Origin: JBBATK01 sp044228285
Lineage (GTDB): Bacteria > Bacteroidota > Ignavibacteria > Kapaibacteriales > NICIL-2
Direction of reading: 5' to 3'
Assembly (NCBI GenBank): GCA_044228285.1
Contig: JBGAVD010000005.1
Location: forward strand, 416,752 to 480,751
Length of the DNA: 64,000 bases
In this document: positions 1 through 9,699 of the stretch, piece by piece
Position numbering within the stretch: the stretch's first letter is position 1
Layout: each line of letters begins with the position of its first letter
The notes under the pieces: model-generated
The model's database searches: none
Told to the model about the DNA's origin: nothing
Seen by the model: the letters and a program-made list of their open reading frames with translations, nothing else
Made by a program: the position numbers and the translations under genes

Positions 1-325
1 GAAGAGCATTAAAGGGCGAATACTCCATAGCCACTGTTACACTTCCAGAAAGAGCATGAGTTATCGCGCCTGACCACTCTTGGGCATTGGCATAGCGTCG
101 CTCTTGCATCGCCAGATGCTCGAGCGTGTGCGCCTCAATAGCCGAAACGACTTTGACTGGCTCACCAATTTTGGGAATGATAACGGCCCAACGACGAGTG
201 CAATGCGCATGTGGGTCGATCCCGCAAATCTTCCATGCGATAGAGTTCATTGCTCGAAAGTCATACAGACACCAAGCATCTATATTCTGTTCTTGCAAGA
301 GTAGTTGTATGCGTTGTATATCCAT
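1..325 (-). CDS. M24-family metallopeptidase (Xaa-Pro aminopeptidase-like), N-terminal part
   Basis: Partial gene running off the left edge; the first 108 residues are read from an ATG at 325. The translation begins MDIQRIQLLLQEQNIDAWCL and contains DFRAMNSIAW and, near the edge, VAMEYSPFNAL. This is the layout of the creatinase-type N-terminal domain of aminopeptidase P / prolidase-like M24 enzymes, which cleave X-Pro bonds or act on proline dipeptides. The metal-binding catalytic domain lies outside the window, so activity cannot be judged. No clear Shine-Dalgarno site precedes the ATG. Family assignment rests on pattern recognition of the N-terminal domain only. Confidence 0.65.
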   Translation of the reverse strand, partial: MDIQRIQLLLQEQNIDAWCLYDFRAMNSIAWKICGIDPHAHCTRRWAVIIPKIGEPVKVVSAIEAHTLEHLAMQERRYANAQEWSGAITHALSGSVTVAMEYSPFNAL

Positions 326-456
326 GTGACTTTGTTTTTATGCTAGTGTGAATACTTGTGCTGAATTCCTGTTGAGATCACGTGTTGCACATACTTGCGC
401 TTCACCGTTTGTTTGATCCGTTAGCAAGTTTCTTATAATTGGCAGCTCTCTGCTTT

Positions 457-1416
457 CTACTTGAGAAATCTCTCAACAGCATTTGGTGCCATGATATTGC
501 CTAGTATTACTTCCGATCTCAAGCTCTGAAACTGCTCTTTATGCGATGTGTCTTTGAAATACTGTTGTAAGATTCTCTCTGTTAAGAGTTCGTCGAACCA
601 GAGACCTTGTTGCAGAGAACGACGTCGTTGTATCTCGTCTGCGCAAACTTGAAAGAAACGCTCACAACAATCAGCTAACTCTGTGACTCCTTGGTTGTTC
701 AAAGCAGAACCGCGTAGAACTTCTAAGTCCCAGAGAGCGAAGCGTGAGCGCAACAATGACTTTACTGCGTGCAAGGTAGAAAGAGCCATTGTGCTCTGTG
801 CTTCGCTGAGATCGGCCTTATTCAGCCAAATGATATCAGCTATTTCCATGATGCCACGTTTTACAGCCTGCACATCGTCGCCAGCACTGGGCAGAAGGAC
901 AAGCACAAACAAATCGATCATAGTTGAGATACTGTACTCTGCTTGACCAACTCCAACGGTTTCGACGATTATAGTGTCATAGCCTGCGGCTTCACATATC
1001 AACATGCATTCACGTGTGCGTTGAGCGGTTCCACCTCGCACATGTCCAGAAGGTGAAGGACGTATAAAGGCATTCTCTGAGCGTGCGAGTTCTGGCATTC
1101 GCACTTTGTCACCCATGATGCTGCCACCGCTAACGCTACTACTCGGGTCGACCGCCAATACCGCAACTTTCTTCCCTCTTGAAATGCACTCAATTCCCAG
1201 AGCTTCTATCAGAGTACTCTTTCCTGCACCTGGGGAACCGCTAATACCTATACGTTGTGCCTTTCCAGCGTAGGGAGCCACAAGACTCAGAAGCTCTGAG
1301 CGAGCAGATTGCTCGTCATCGCGTGTGTTTTCAATGAAGGACAAGGCTTTGCCTAGCATTCGTCTATCAGCAGAACGAATCCCCTCAAAAAGGTCGATGA
1401 TGGCAACTGAACTCAT
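457..1416 (-). CDS. meaB: Methylmalonyl-CoA mutase-associated GTPase MeaB (ArgK family)
   Basis: G3E-family GTPase chaperone that protects and reloads adenosylcobalamin in methylmalonyl-CoA mutase, in the cytosol. Visible motifs, numbered from the ATG at 1416: Walker A GSPGAGKST (about 60-68), DPSSSVSGGS with downstream GDK (about 90-104), ETVGVGQAE (about 152-160) and the base-specificity motif NKAD (about 199-202). The 319-residue length is normal. The frame is open six codons further to a TTG at 1434, but the ATG is preferred. It is the third gene after the mutase and a small membrane protein on the same strand, the usual mutase-MeaB pairing, which strongly supports the assignment. Confidence 0.93.
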   Translation of the reverse strand: MSSVAIIDLFEGIRSADRRMLGKALSFIENTRDDEQSARSELLSLVAPYAGKAQRIGISGSPGAGKSTLIEALGIECISRGKKVAVLAVDPSSSVSGGSIMGDKVRMPELARSENAFIRPSPSGHVRGGTAQRTRECMLICEAAGYDTIIVETVGVGQAEYSISTMIDLFVLVLLPSAGDDVQAVKRGIMEIADIIWLNKADLSEAQSTMALSTLHAVKSLLRSRFALWDLEVLRGSALNNQGVTELADCCERFFQVCADEIQRRRSLQQGLWFDELLTERILQQYFKDTSHKEQFQSLRSEVILGNIMAPNAVERFLK

Positions 1417-1481
1417 ACAGATTCTATCAATCAATGGATACCAACGATACTCGCTCGCATTGACAAGTACGTAATAGGCTC

Positions 1482-1742
1482 TTATCGCGAAGGGTCAAGT
1501 TTCTTTAAGCTGTCTTGCTCATGCCGAAAAATGGAGTCTTGACGCAGATAGTTCTCTCGCATCATCTGCATCCTCGTGCTGATGCGTCCTCCAGATTGCT
1601 CTAGTCGTTGATTGTACCTACTGTTTTTGTTATTCATAACAACAGCAAAGAACAACAGAAATGCGCAACTCACAGACACATACATCCAGAAGCGCATCGT
1701 ATACTTTCTATAGAACTCTATGAACTGTCGTAATGCATCCAT
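1482..1742 (-). CDS. Small single-span membrane protein of unknown function
   Basis: An 86-residue protein from an ATG one base after the mutase stop codon, so probably translationally coupled to it. Residues about 17-37 form one hydrophobic segment (MYVSVSCAFLLFFAVVM), with a basic N-terminal flank suggesting an inside N-terminus. The C-terminal half is polar, rich in Arg, Gln, Met and Asp, and may be helical. I do not recognise a family. Its place between mutase and meaB suggests co-transcription but does not show a role in propionate metabolism. Confidence 0.7.
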   Translation of the reverse strand: MDALRQFIEFYRKYTMRFWMYVSVSCAFLLFFAVVMNNKNSRYNQRLEQSGGRISTRMQMMRENYLRQDSIFRHEQDSLKKLDPSR

Positions 1743-1743
1743 C

Positions 1744-3894
1744 CTACTTGTTCCCTTCTGTTCCATGAACTTGCTTGACAATGAGATCGAACACTGCGCG
1801 TGCAGATTGCATGATTGGTGTACCTGGACCAAACACGGCTTTGACACCTTCATCAAGAAGAAACTCGATGTCTGATGGTGGAATGATCCCACCTGCAACG
1901 ACGATAACATCTTCTGCTTTTCTAGACTTCAACTCATGGAGTAGCTCAGGGATCAACGTCCGATGCCCTGCAGCTTGCGATGAGACGCCAATCACATGCA
2001 CATCATTCTCAATTGCTTCACGCGCAGCCTCTGAAGGCGTTTGGAATAAAGGACCTATATCCACATCAAAACCGATGTCGGCAAATGCAGTAGATATCAC
2101 TTTTGCGCCTCGATCGTGACCGTCTTGACCTAACTTCACGACCAGAATACGAGGTCTGCGTCCATATCGTTCAGCGAAGCTGCCTACCTCTTGCTGCAGC
2201 TTTTGGTACTCTTCATCGTTTTCATACATCGATGCATATACTCCATGAATACTCTGAGTTTGCGCACTATATCTCGTATAAACACTCGCTAAGGCTTCGC
2301 TGATCTCTCCTACGGTTGCTCGAGCACGAGCAGCAGCCACGGCAAGGTCGAGAATATTCGCGTTCTGCTCCTTGGCTGCAGCGACCAGTGCATTCAGACA
2401 TTGCTCAACAGCTGAATTCGAACGTGTACTGCGAATCTGATTGATGGAGGCGATCTGTTGACGGCGTACTTCTTCATTGTTGACGACTCGCAGTTCAACA
2501 GGACTATCTTGGGGATTGGGGTATTTGTTCACACCGACAATAACCTCGTCACCCTTATCAATCGCTGCTTGGCGTCGTGCTGCTGACTCTTCAATGCGGA
2601 GCTTCGGGTAACCGGACTCTATCGCTTTCGTCATGCCTCCCATTGCTTCTACTTCATCAATGAGTTTCTGGGCCTCGTCAACGAGTGACTGCGTTAAGCT
2701 CTCCACATAATATGAACCACCGAGCGGATCGATCACTCTTGTGATGCCACTTTCTTCGGCTAAAATCGTCTGTGTGTTTCGCGCGATGCGTGCAGAGAAG
2801 TCAGTGGGTAGGGCCAATGCTTCATCAAATGAATTTGTATGAAGCGATTGCGTGCCTCCAAGTACTGCTGCCATTGCCTCAATCGTTGTCCGCACAATAT
2901 TGTTGTAGGCATCCTGTGCTGTCAAACTCCAACCAGAAGTCTGGCAATGCGTACGAAGTAGGAGTGACGATTCCTTCGTAGGAGCAAACATGGTCTTCAT
3001 TGTACGTGCCCAAAGTATGCGCGCTGCACGAAGTTTGGACACTTCCATAAAGAAGTTCATGCCAATGCCAAAAAAGAAGGATAGACGCGAAGCGAACTCA
3101 TCTACCGCCAGACCTTTTGCCAATGCCCTCCGCACATATTCAATACCATCAGCAATCGTGAATGCAAGTTCTTGCACAGCAGTAGCACCTGCTTCATGGA
3201 TGTGGTATCCACTAATCGAAATACTATTGAACTTGGGCATGTTGCGACTTGTATACTCAATGATATCGGCTACCAGACGCATACTAGGTTCAGGCGGATA
3301 GATATACGTGTTGCGCACCATGAATTCCTTGAGGATGTCATTCTGGATGGTTCCGCTCAAGTGTTCTCTGCTTACTCCTTGTTCTTCGGCTGCAACAATA
3401 AACATCGCCATGATCGGAATGACGGCCCCATTCATAGTCATTGACACCGAGACGTCAGCAAGATTGATTCCATCAAAGAGTATTTTCATGTCTTCAACGG
3501 AATCAATGGCTACACCTGCTTTTCCCACGTCCCCCACAACACGAGGATGGTCGCTATCATAGCCGCGGTGCGTTGCCAAATCGAAAGCCACAGACAGTCC
3601 TTTTTGACCCGAAGCAAGGCCGCGTTTGTAAAAAGCATTTGACTCTTGAGCGGTGGAAAACCCAGCATATTGCCGAACAGTCCAAGGACGATTGGCATAC
3701 ATGGTAGCATAGGGACCGCGCGCGTATGGATAAACGCCTGGATAGCTCTCTGTTAGATCTCCATTTTCGGTTTGTTCAGCGGTATAGAGTATTGAAAGTG
3801 GGATTCCCTCATTCGTCATATATGAACGAGCTTTTGGATCTTCACCTTTCAGCTCTTTTTGCGCTTTTTGGCGCCATTCTTCTTGATGCGTCAT
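1744..3894 (-). CDS. scpA: Methylmalonyl-CoA mutase, single-chain, B12-dependent
   Basis: Interconverts (R)-methylmalonyl-CoA and succinyl-CoA with adenosylcobalamin. The N-terminal part is the substrate-binding TIM barrel, with RPWTVRQYAGFSTAQESN, GQKGLSVAFDLATHRGYDSD and SVSMTMNGAVIP typical of the large or fused chain. The C-terminal 137 residues form the cobalamin-binding domain, with the base-off ligand motif GQDGHDRG (His about 593) and the later GVSSQAAGH and VVAGGIIP segments. At 716 residues it matches the one-chain type, so no separate small subunit is needed. I start at the ATG at 3894, which has AAGGA seven bases upstream; an in-frame ATG at 3918 would add eight residues. Head of an operon with the small membrane gene and meaB. 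Confidence 0.95.
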   Translation of the reverse strand: MTHQEEWRQKAQKELKGEDPKARSYMTNEGIPLSILYTAEQTENGDLTESYPGVYPYARGPYATMYANRPWTVRQYAGFSTAQESNAFYKRGLASGQKGLSVAFDLATHRGYDSDHPRVVGDVGKAGVAIDSVEDMKILFDGINLADVSVSMTMNGAVIPIMAMFIVAAEEQGVSREHLSGTIQNDILKEFMVRNTYIYPPEPSMRLVADIIEYTSRNMPKFNSISISGYHIHEAGATAVQELAFTIADGIEYVRRALAKGLAVDEFASRLSFFFGIGMNFFMEVSKLRAARILWARTMKTMFAPTKESSLLLRTHCQTSGWSLTAQDAYNNIVRTTIEAMAAVLGGTQSLHTNSFDEALALPTDFSARIARNTQTILAEESGITRVIDPLGGSYYVESLTQSLVDEAQKLIDEVEAMGGMTKAIESGYPKLRIEESAARRQAAIDKGDEVIVGVNKYPNPQDSPVELRVVNNEEVRRQQIASINQIRSTRSNSAVEQCLNALVAAAKEQNANILDLAVAAARARATVGEISEALASVYTRYSAQTQSIHGVYASMYENDEEYQKLQQEVGSFAERYGRRPRILVVKLGQDGHDRGAKVISTAFADIGFDVDIGPLFQTPSEAAREAIENDVHVIGVSSQAAGHRTLIPELLHELKSRKAEDVIVVAGGIIPPSDIEFLLDEGVKAVFGPGTPIMQSARAVFDLIVKQVHGTEGNK

Positions 3895-4208
3895 CTCTGT
3901 ATCCTTGCTAGTATGCATCCTGCAAATTACGCAGGAGTCGGGAGCTATAGGCTGTCTGGCAAGCGCAAGAGGCTAAATGGCTGTGCGAAGCGCAGCCCTG
4001 AGTACGATAATTTTCCGAAAACGTCTTTCTTTGGGTACACGAAAGAACAGAGGGCAATGTACGACTCATCGGGAATTTTTGGATACGGAACTCACTCTCT
4101 TGACATGCCGCTTGCAGTACATTCATTTGTGGCTTAAATTTCATCGTAAGTACGCAGAACGCATCATTCCTATTCTTCTGTAGACTTTGTACAACACAAG
4201 GGGAAGTC
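3895..4208. other. Divergent intergenic region between mutase and acyl-CoA synthetase
   Basis: About 310 bases between two divergently transcribed genes, so it should hold both promoters. Frames on each strand stay open for up to 100 codons, but none gives a recognisable protein or has a convincing start. I looked for the conserved cobalamin-riboswitch box upstream of the mutase and did not find it. Confidence 0.5.
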
Positions 4209-6038
4209 ATGATTCAATACCGAACAATACCTTCAATGTTTCTCGAAGTGGGCGACAAGTTCCATCGAACTGAACGTAGTATTTATTTACGTAAAGTGAA
4301 TGGCAGTTATCAGGGACTCAGCTATGCGTCCTTACGAGAATTGGTTGAACAGCTCTATATGGGACTCGTTTCGCTCGGTGTAGAACCAGGTGATCGCATC
4401 GGCATTGTGGCAGAGAACCGTGTAGAATGGGTAGCGAGTGACTTCGCCATTCTTAGTTGTGGAGCAGTCGATGTCCCCGTGTTCCCTACTTTGACGGAAC
4501 GACAAATGGAGTACATCTACCATAACTGTTCGGCTTCCATCATTATCGTTTCAAATCGATTGCAGCTACAGAAAATTCTACGAGTTCGAGAAGGTCTTGA
4601 GGCTCTAGAACATATCATCGTTATGAATGATGATGTGCAAAGCGATGACCCGTCGCTGGTATTGTCTTGGTCTCAACTCCTTGAACGAGGCAAGTCTGCA
4701 TGTAGCGCTGAAGATCGCACAAAGCGCTTTGTCGCAGCAGCCAAGGAAGTTCAAGGAAGTGACTTGTGCACGATTGTCTACACAAGTGGTACAACCGGCC
4801 AGCCTAAGGGAGTGATGCTCACACACACAAATCTCTGCTCAAACATCAATGCGATTAACGAACTCATTCACGTAGATGCCAATGACATTTTTCTTTCTTA
4901 CTTGCCAATGTGTCACTCATACGAACGCATTGCCGGTTTCTACATAGCATTTGGTTATGGTGCGGCAACCGCTTTTGCGGAGTCACTCGATACCGTACGA
5001 ACGAATCTCAAAGAGATTCAGCCAACCATTATGACATCAGTACCTCGCCTTTTCGAGCGCATTCGAAATGGTGTTATTGCAAATGTTGAGAAACAACCTG
5101 CTGCTCGGCAAAAGGTCTTTGCACTTGCTCTGAAGGCAGGGAAACGCTGGCTAACAGAGCGGGAACGAGGCAGAGTTTCGATCATCACGAAGCTCATGTA
5201 CGCTTCGGCTGATGCTCTAGTGTTTTCTAAAATTCGCGAACTCACTGGTGGACGCTTGCGTTTCTTTGTTTCAGGTGGCGGAGCTTTGGCACCTGACGTC
5301 AAAGAGTTCTTTACAATGCTAGGTATGACTATTCTTGAAGGTTACGGCTTAACCGAGTCTTCTCCTGTTCTATCTGTTACGGTTCCAAATGATGATGAGA
5401 TAGGAACCGTAGGAAAGGCAATCTCAGGCGTTGAACTACAACTTGCAGACGACGGCGAGATCCTGGCTCGCGGGGCCAACATTATGCGTGGCTATTGGAA
5501 TGACCCGGTTGCCACGAAGGAAGCGTTGGACGAAGAAGGCTGGCTGCATACCGGCGACATTGGTGTGTTTACCCCACGTGGCAATCTCAAAATCACTGAT
5601 CGAAAAAAGAACATTTTCGTAAGTAGTGGCGGAAAAAACATCGCGCCTCTTGCAATTGAAAATGCAGTGACACAGTCAAAGTTTGTGGATCAGGCTTTCA
5701 TCGTAGGCGAGAAACGTGAGTACTGCACAGCTTTGATTGTGCCTGACTCTCAGCTCGCCGATGCTCTAATGGAAGCCGCCCACTTGCCACAACACATGAG
5801 TCGCTTTGAGAAGCTAAACAGCACTGCAGTTTTACGAGCTGTGTTTGCTGATATACAATTGTACCAGCGAGATCTTGCAAAGTATGAGCGCGTGCGTAAA
5901 ATCACACTTCTCGATGAGCCATTTAGCGTTGAGAACGGTATGATGACTCCCACACTCAAGGTAAAGCGCAAAGTCGTCGAGCAACACTATGCAGCGCTCA
6001 TTGAACAGATGTACTCGGGTTCTGGTTCTGAAGAATAG
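4209..6038 (+). CDS. fadD: Long-chain fatty acid--CoA ligase (AMP-forming)
   Basis: Activates fatty acids to acyl-CoA through an acyl-adenylate. The ANL-superfamily P-loop YTSGTTGQPKGVML lies at residues 191-204. Further adenylation motifs are the GYGLTESSP type near 380, GWLHTGDIG near 445 and DRKKNIFVSSGGKNIAP near 467. The 609-residue length and the FAA1-like insert fit long-chain synthetases rather than acetyl-CoA synthetase. The start is supported by AAGGGG just before the ATG. It stands alone on the plus strand, divergent from the mutase operon; feeding acyl-CoA into the same catabolic network is a reasonable inference. Chain-length specificity is not readable from sequence. Confidence 0.9.
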   Translation: MIQYRTIPSMFLEVGDKFHRTERSIYLRKVNGSYQGLSYASLRELVEQLYMGLVSLGVEPGDRIGIVAENRVEWVASDFAILSCGAVDVPVFPTLTERQMEYIYHNCSASIIIVSNRLQLQKILRVREGLEALEHIIVMNDDVQSDDPSLVLSWSQLLERGKSACSAEDRTKRFVAAAKEVQGSDLCTIVYTSGTTGQPKGVMLTHTNLCSNINAINELIHVDANDIFLSYLPMCHSYERIAGFYIAFGYGAATAFAESLDTVRTNLKEIQPTIMTSVPRLFERIRNGVIANVEKQPAARQKVFALALKAGKRWLTERERGRVSIITKLMYASADALVFSKIRELTGGRLRFFVSGGGALAPDVKEFFTMLGMTILEGYGLTESSPVLSVTVPNDDEIGTVGKAISGVELQLADDGEILARGANIMRGYWNDPVATKEALDEEGWLHTGDIGVFTPRGNLKITDRKKNIFVSSGGKNIAPLAIENAVTQSKFVDQAFIVGEKREYCTALIVPDSQLADALMEAAHLPQHMSRFEKLNSTAVLRAVFADIQLYQRDLAKYERVRKITLLDEPFSVENGMMTPTLKVKRKVVEQHYAALIEQMYSGSGSEE

Positions 6039-6092
6039 AAACAGACAGACACAAGTTCACAGTATGAAGATTGCAATTCACTTCAAAGTGCT

Positions 6093-6136
6093 AAAAAAAA
6101 ACAAAGGTCTCTATGTACTTGATAGAGACCTTTGTT
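6093..6136 (-). terminator. Rho-independent terminator of sppA, perhaps bidirectional
   Basis: Perfect 15-bp inverted repeat (6100-6114 with 6122-6136, 7-base loop). On the minus strand it is followed by a U-run, read from the A-run at 6093-6100, just downstream of the sppA stop. It may also stop fadD transcripts, although the plus-strand tail has few T residues. Confidence 0.85.
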
Positions 6137-6175
6137 CTTACTATTTCTAAGAATACCTGCCAAAACTCCAGATAG

Positions 6176-8119
6176 CTATCGCATATCAATTGTCCAAGGC
6201 AAGGTTGCCAACACTTGTTCTTTTCGACTAATGAGAGCAACATTCAATGCGTAGACTGCTTGTTCACGAAGACCATCTGGTAGCGCTTTCCAGGCGTCTT
6301 GCCACTGAGGTGATTGAGCTTTCACATAGGCATCAACAGCAGCAGGAATATTGAAGGCTAGCGCAGATTCTTCATCGCCGTCATCTGACTCATCATCATC
6401 ACCTGAATTGATATCGAGTAATCGGAGTAAGACCTTCACTCCATCTTCCTTTTCTGGGTACGACACAATTCGAACGCGCTTCTCGGCACTGACACCTATA
6501 CGTTTCTTCACCAGATCGATACTCGTGTAGAGTCCGCCTAAAACATCAACCAATCCATGAGCTTTTGCAGCCTCGCCAGACCAAACGCGACCTTTTGCAA
6601 CTTCGCGAATCTTCTCTGGCGTTGTATGGCGCCCTGCTGCAGCACGCTCTAAAAAGCGTTGATAGAAACTCTGAATCAAATTTTCTAGATGCTGATGATC
6701 GCGATCCGACATTGGCATCAGGGGGTTCATGAAGAGTGCTGCAGGACTACTACTGATTGTATCAATTCCCACACCCAGCTTCGTCATGGTCTTAGAGAAG
6801 TTTGGTATAGCAGCAATCACTCCAATAGAGCCAGTAATTGTTTCAGGGTAAGCAATGATTGTATCGCAAGCCATCGCCATGTAGTATCCACCAGATGCAG
6901 CTACATCACTCATTGATGCGTAGACCGGTTTCTTAGCCTTAGCCCGGAGAATCTCATGATACATTTCGTCGGAGGCCTGAACAGATCCACCTGGTGAATC
7001 AATGCGAAGAATAATCGCACTGATATCATCGTCATCTGCAGCTCGACGTAAGTCACGAACCCATGACGCTGACGCAATCTCTTCATTCATGCCACTGCGG
7101 GAACCTGAACGAATGCTACCGGAGCCATATACAATAGCTATCTGTTTGTCTTTCTCAAGCGGAGCCTTGTTGTGTGCTCTGGCGTACGATGCATAAGACT
7201 TAATATCTACCATGTGCACTTTCTTCTTTGCAGAATCTGAACCATACACAAGAGACTTTAACTTTTCGCGAACCTGCATGTCGGTGGCGAAATTGTCGAT
7301 GAGGTGATTGGCAAGTAAACTATCTGGATCATAGAGTCCACGTGAAAGCAGTGCGTTGACTGTCTCCGGACTCAAGTGTCGCAATCGAGCAATTTCCTTT
7401 GTGTAGATAGCGGCACGTTGATCCAGCAACTCGTGCGCTTCTTGTCTAGCTGGCTCTGAGTATTTGGTGCGGTTGAACATTTCACCAGCCGACTTGTAGT
7501 CTTCGCGCTGAATAACCGTCCACTCGACACCAATCTTCTCAAACATGTCCTTCAAGAACAGTGAGGTTCCACCGAAGCCATTAAACTCGAAGGTAGCTTC
7601 TTGTGGCATGTAGATACTATCAGCCACAGCCGCGAAATAGTACTCTTTCTCCGAGCCGCCAGGTAGAAATGCGACTATAAACTTCTTCGAGCTCTTGAAA
7701 TCTTCTAGCGCTGCAATGATCTCACGCTGTTTGGCGAATCCGACAGAACCGCTCGGGCGATAATAAATGCCTCTGATCTTCGGATCATCTTTCGCTGCAT
7801 GAATCGCAGTCAACACGTCAAGCAGTGCTACACCCTCTTTGTTTCCACCAAAAGGTGAGCTGGCTGCCACGTATTCATGCACACCACCCTGACCGAAGTT
7901 CAGACTAAGTACTGAGTTATCTTCAACTTTGACCTTGTCGCTTTCAGAGCTGCCAAATCCATCAGCCGATTTGCCGATGAATGAAGCGATGCCGACACCG
8001 ATGATAATGACCATGATGAACATACCACCAACGATGGACGCAATGATGGCAAAGGGAATCCACCAACGACTTCTAGGCTTCGGTTGTGGTTGATAATATG
8101 GTTGTTGCATGTCGGACAT
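6176..8119 (-). CDS. sppA: Signal peptide peptidase SppA (protease IV), 67K type
   Basis: Membrane-bound S49 serine protease that digests cleaved signal peptides. It has a short proline-rich cytoplasmic tail, a transmembrane helix at about 20-48 and two tandem S49-type domains. The dyad is in place: Lys209 in YKSAGE and Ser409 in DVAASGGYY, the same residue numbers as in E. coli SppA. RIDSPGGSV lies at about 372-380. At 647 residues it is the long duplicated form, not the short SohB/SppA36 form. An acidic insert (DDDESDDGDEES) lies near the C-terminus. The start has GAGGAG seven bases upstream. It is preceded by a TlpA-like gene with its own terminator, so probably monocistronic. Confidence 0.94.
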   Translation of the reverse strand: MSDMQQPYYQPQPKPRSRWWIPFAIIASIVGGMFIMVIIIGVGIASFIGKSADGFGSSESDKVKVEDNSVLSLNFGQGGVHEYVAASSPFGGNKEGVALLDVLTAIHAAKDDPKIRGIYYRPSGSVGFAKQREIIAALEDFKSSKKFIVAFLPGGSEKEYYFAAVADSIYMPQEATFEFNGFGGTSLFLKDMFEKIGVEWTVIQREDYKSAGEMFNRTKYSEPARQEAHELLDQRAAIYTKEIARLRHLSPETVNALLSRGLYDPDSLLANHLIDNFATDMQVREKLKSLVYGSDSAKKKVHMVDIKSYASYARAHNKAPLEKDKQIAIVYGSGSIRSGSRSGMNEEIASASWVRDLRRAADDDDISAIILRIDSPGGSVQASDEMYHEILRAKAKKPVYASMSDVAASGGYYMAMACDTIIAYPETITGSIGVIAAIPNFSKTMTKLGVGIDTISSSPAALFMNPLMPMSDRDHQHLENLIQSFYQRFLERAAAGRHTTPEKIREVAKGRVWSGEAAKAHGLVDVLGGLYTSIDLVKKRIGVSAEKRVRIVSYPEKEDGVKVLLRLLDINSGDDDESDDGDEESALAFNIPAAVDAYVKAQSPQWQDAWKALPDGLREQAVYALNVALISRKEQVLATLPWTIDMR

Positions 8120-8233
8120 ACGCGTCTCCTCAAGAATGTGGTAACTGATCTCTTCACTCTACGACTGAAAACTACACAGGTTTCAAAACTATGAATTGTT
8201 GCGAGCACCGAAGGTGCCGCATAGGCAAAAGCA

Positions 8234-8269
8234 CAAAAAAAAGCCATGTACAACAGTGGTACATGGCTT
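8234..8269 (-). terminator. Rho-independent terminator of the TlpA-like gene
   Basis: An 11-bp perfect inverted repeat (8241-8251 with 8259-8269) whose minus-strand transcript runs into a U-tract (A-run 8234-8242 on the plus strand). It sits about 30 bases after the stop codon at 8298. Confidence 0.85.
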
Positions 8270-8297
8270 CTACATTGTTCAATTTAGGTCGATAGCA

Positions 8298-8948
8298 CTA
8301 GCGAGCTTTAGCAACTTCTTCGCTCAACTTCGCCTTCGTTGTTCCTCCAACGATGGTGGAAACATGATTGCCACCTTTATTGAAGATGATCGTTACAGGA
8401 ATAGCATCCATCGATGCAATATTCGCATACGAAGCAGCAATTTTCTCAGCTTGAAGTTCGGCAGAACTGGTAACATTGATGTAGTTCATACCCGCTTTTT
8501 CAGCGAACTTGGTAACTCCATCTTTGGCTGTTGCATCATCACGTTCGCGTGCCACGCCGATGATAAACACATCTTTGTTATCTCTAGCAAACTCGATGAA
8601 TTCAGGGATCTCACGACGACATGGTGGACACCATGTAGCCCAGAAATTGACAATAACAACTTTGCCTTTGGCTTCATCTGAAAGCTTATGGAGCTTTCCA
8701 TCATTGTCTTTCCAAGAAAAGTCAATGAGCTTTTGGGTTGATGACTCGCCAAGCGAACTTGCACTTACAACCATGTCAGCCGGACCAGCAGGCGCTGCAG
8801 GACTTACTTGCGATGACATTGATTGAGCAGCAGCAGCCGCTGCTTCCTTTAACTCAAATACTTCGGACTTTTCACCGGCAGATTTCGAGCAAGCTACCAT
8901 CATCGTGGTGATTGCCGCACCCATCAGCAGTTGTGAAACAACTCGCAT
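8298..8948 (-). CDS. TlpA/ResA-like thioredoxin-fold lipoprotein
   Basis: Likely periplasmic, membrane-anchored thiol-disulfide oxidoreductase. The N-terminus is a lipoprotein signal ending MMVAC (acylated Cys20), then an Ala/Ser-rich linker to about residue 70. A thioredoxin-like domain follows, with WATWCPPCRRE; redox cysteines are 107 and 110. VTIIFNKGG includes a residue pattern like the cis-Pro loop (IPVTIIF). A linker plus C-terminal TlpA domain is the usual plan for AhpC/TSA-Redoxin proteins of this group. It is isolated from cytochrome maturation genes here, so the target (haem maturation or general envelope thiols) is unknown. Confidence 0.88.
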   Translation of the reverse strand: MRVVSQLLMGAAITTMMVACSKSAGEKSEVFELKEAAAAAAQSMSSQVSPAAPAGPADMVVSASSLGESSTQKLIDFSWKDNDGKLHKLSDEAKGKVVIVNFWATWCPPCRREIPEFIEFARDNKDVFIIGVARERDDATAKDGVTKFAEKAGMNYINVTSSAELQAEKIAASYANIASMDAIPVTIIFNKGGNHVSTIVGGTTKAKLSEEVAKAR

Positions 8949-9090
8949 TCAATTACTCCGTTATGGTTGTAAAGATCTGTGCCTATTGGCACATCGACGA
9001 TTCGAAGATAAAAACTATTTTGTTTACTTCGATGCTTTTTCATGCACGGGAGGTCTGACAAGCTGTTGTAGAATCTGGTTTACATGACTC

Positions 9091-9699
9091 TCAACTGTCT
9101 TTTGATCTTTCCGCTTGCTCGGTCTGAGCAGTTTTTAGCTGTTTTGACCATTGGAACCAGCCATAGGCAGACAATCCTGCATAGAGTACGGAAAGTACAC
9201 TGTATGCCTCAAGATGCCGCATCTGATACACGAAGACATAACTAATGTTAATAGGAATCCATAACAGCCAATTTTCCAACAGCTTACGAGCTTGCAAGAG
9301 TGTTGCAACAAGGCTTGCTGCAAAGAGCAGCGAATCGATATCGGCAAGGGCCGCAGTTCGAAACTGGCTTACTGTTAGGAAAGCAATTCCCCACCCGATG
9401 AGCAATGCTACTAGATACGCTAAGCCCTCAGGTCCCTTAAGGTTACGAATTCCCACACCTAGTGCAGTTCCCTCCGTGTTGCTTGCAACTCCCCACTTCC
9501 AGTGAACAAAACCATACACTCCAGCCCCAAAGTAGAACAGCTGCAATGCCATGTCTGCATACAGGTTCGCATAGTAGCAGGAGTAGGCAATGAGTATCAC
9601 ACTTAGATTTCCAGCCAGCCAGCACCAGATGTTCTCTCGAATGAGAAGAACCACGTACGCTATTCCCAGGAGCGTCGCAATGATTTCAATCTCCCCCAC
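9091..9699 (-). CDS. pnuC: Nicotinamide mononucleotide/riboside transporter PnuC family
   Basis: Predicted inner-membrane protein with about seven hydrophobic helices. It shows WCWLAGNLSVILIAYSCYYANLYADMALQLFYFGAGVYGFVHW early and WIPINISYVFVYQ late, patterns typical of PnuC vitamin transporters (nicotinamide riboside or a related vitamin). The open frame extends to an ATG at 9783. I prefer the GTG at 9699 because AGGAGA lies five bases before it and the protein then begins just before helix 1 (202 residues). That start overlaps the upstream methyltransferase stop by 14 bases, implying coupling. Substrate could be another vitamin; no NAD salvage kinase is adjacent. Confidence 0.85.
   Translation of the reverse strand: MGEIEIIATLLGIAYVVLLIRENIWCWLAGNLSVILIAYSCYYANLYADMALQLFYFGAGVYGFVHWKWGVASNTEGTALGVGIRNLKGPEGLAYLVALLIGWGIAFLTVSQFRTAALADIDSLLFAASLVATLLQARKLLENWLLWIPINISYVFVYQMRHLEAYSVLSVLYAGLSAYGWFQWSKQLKTAQTEQAERSKDS

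Noticed and set aside
3895..4208. Cobalamin riboswitch before the mutase
   Set aside because: No B12-box-like sequence was found on the mutase strand, although B12 dependence made it plausible.
3908..4210. 100-codon minus-strand frame between mutase and acyl-CoA synthetase
   Set aside because: Cys/Ser-rich composition with no family pattern; it overlaps the mutase start and has no ribosome-binding site.
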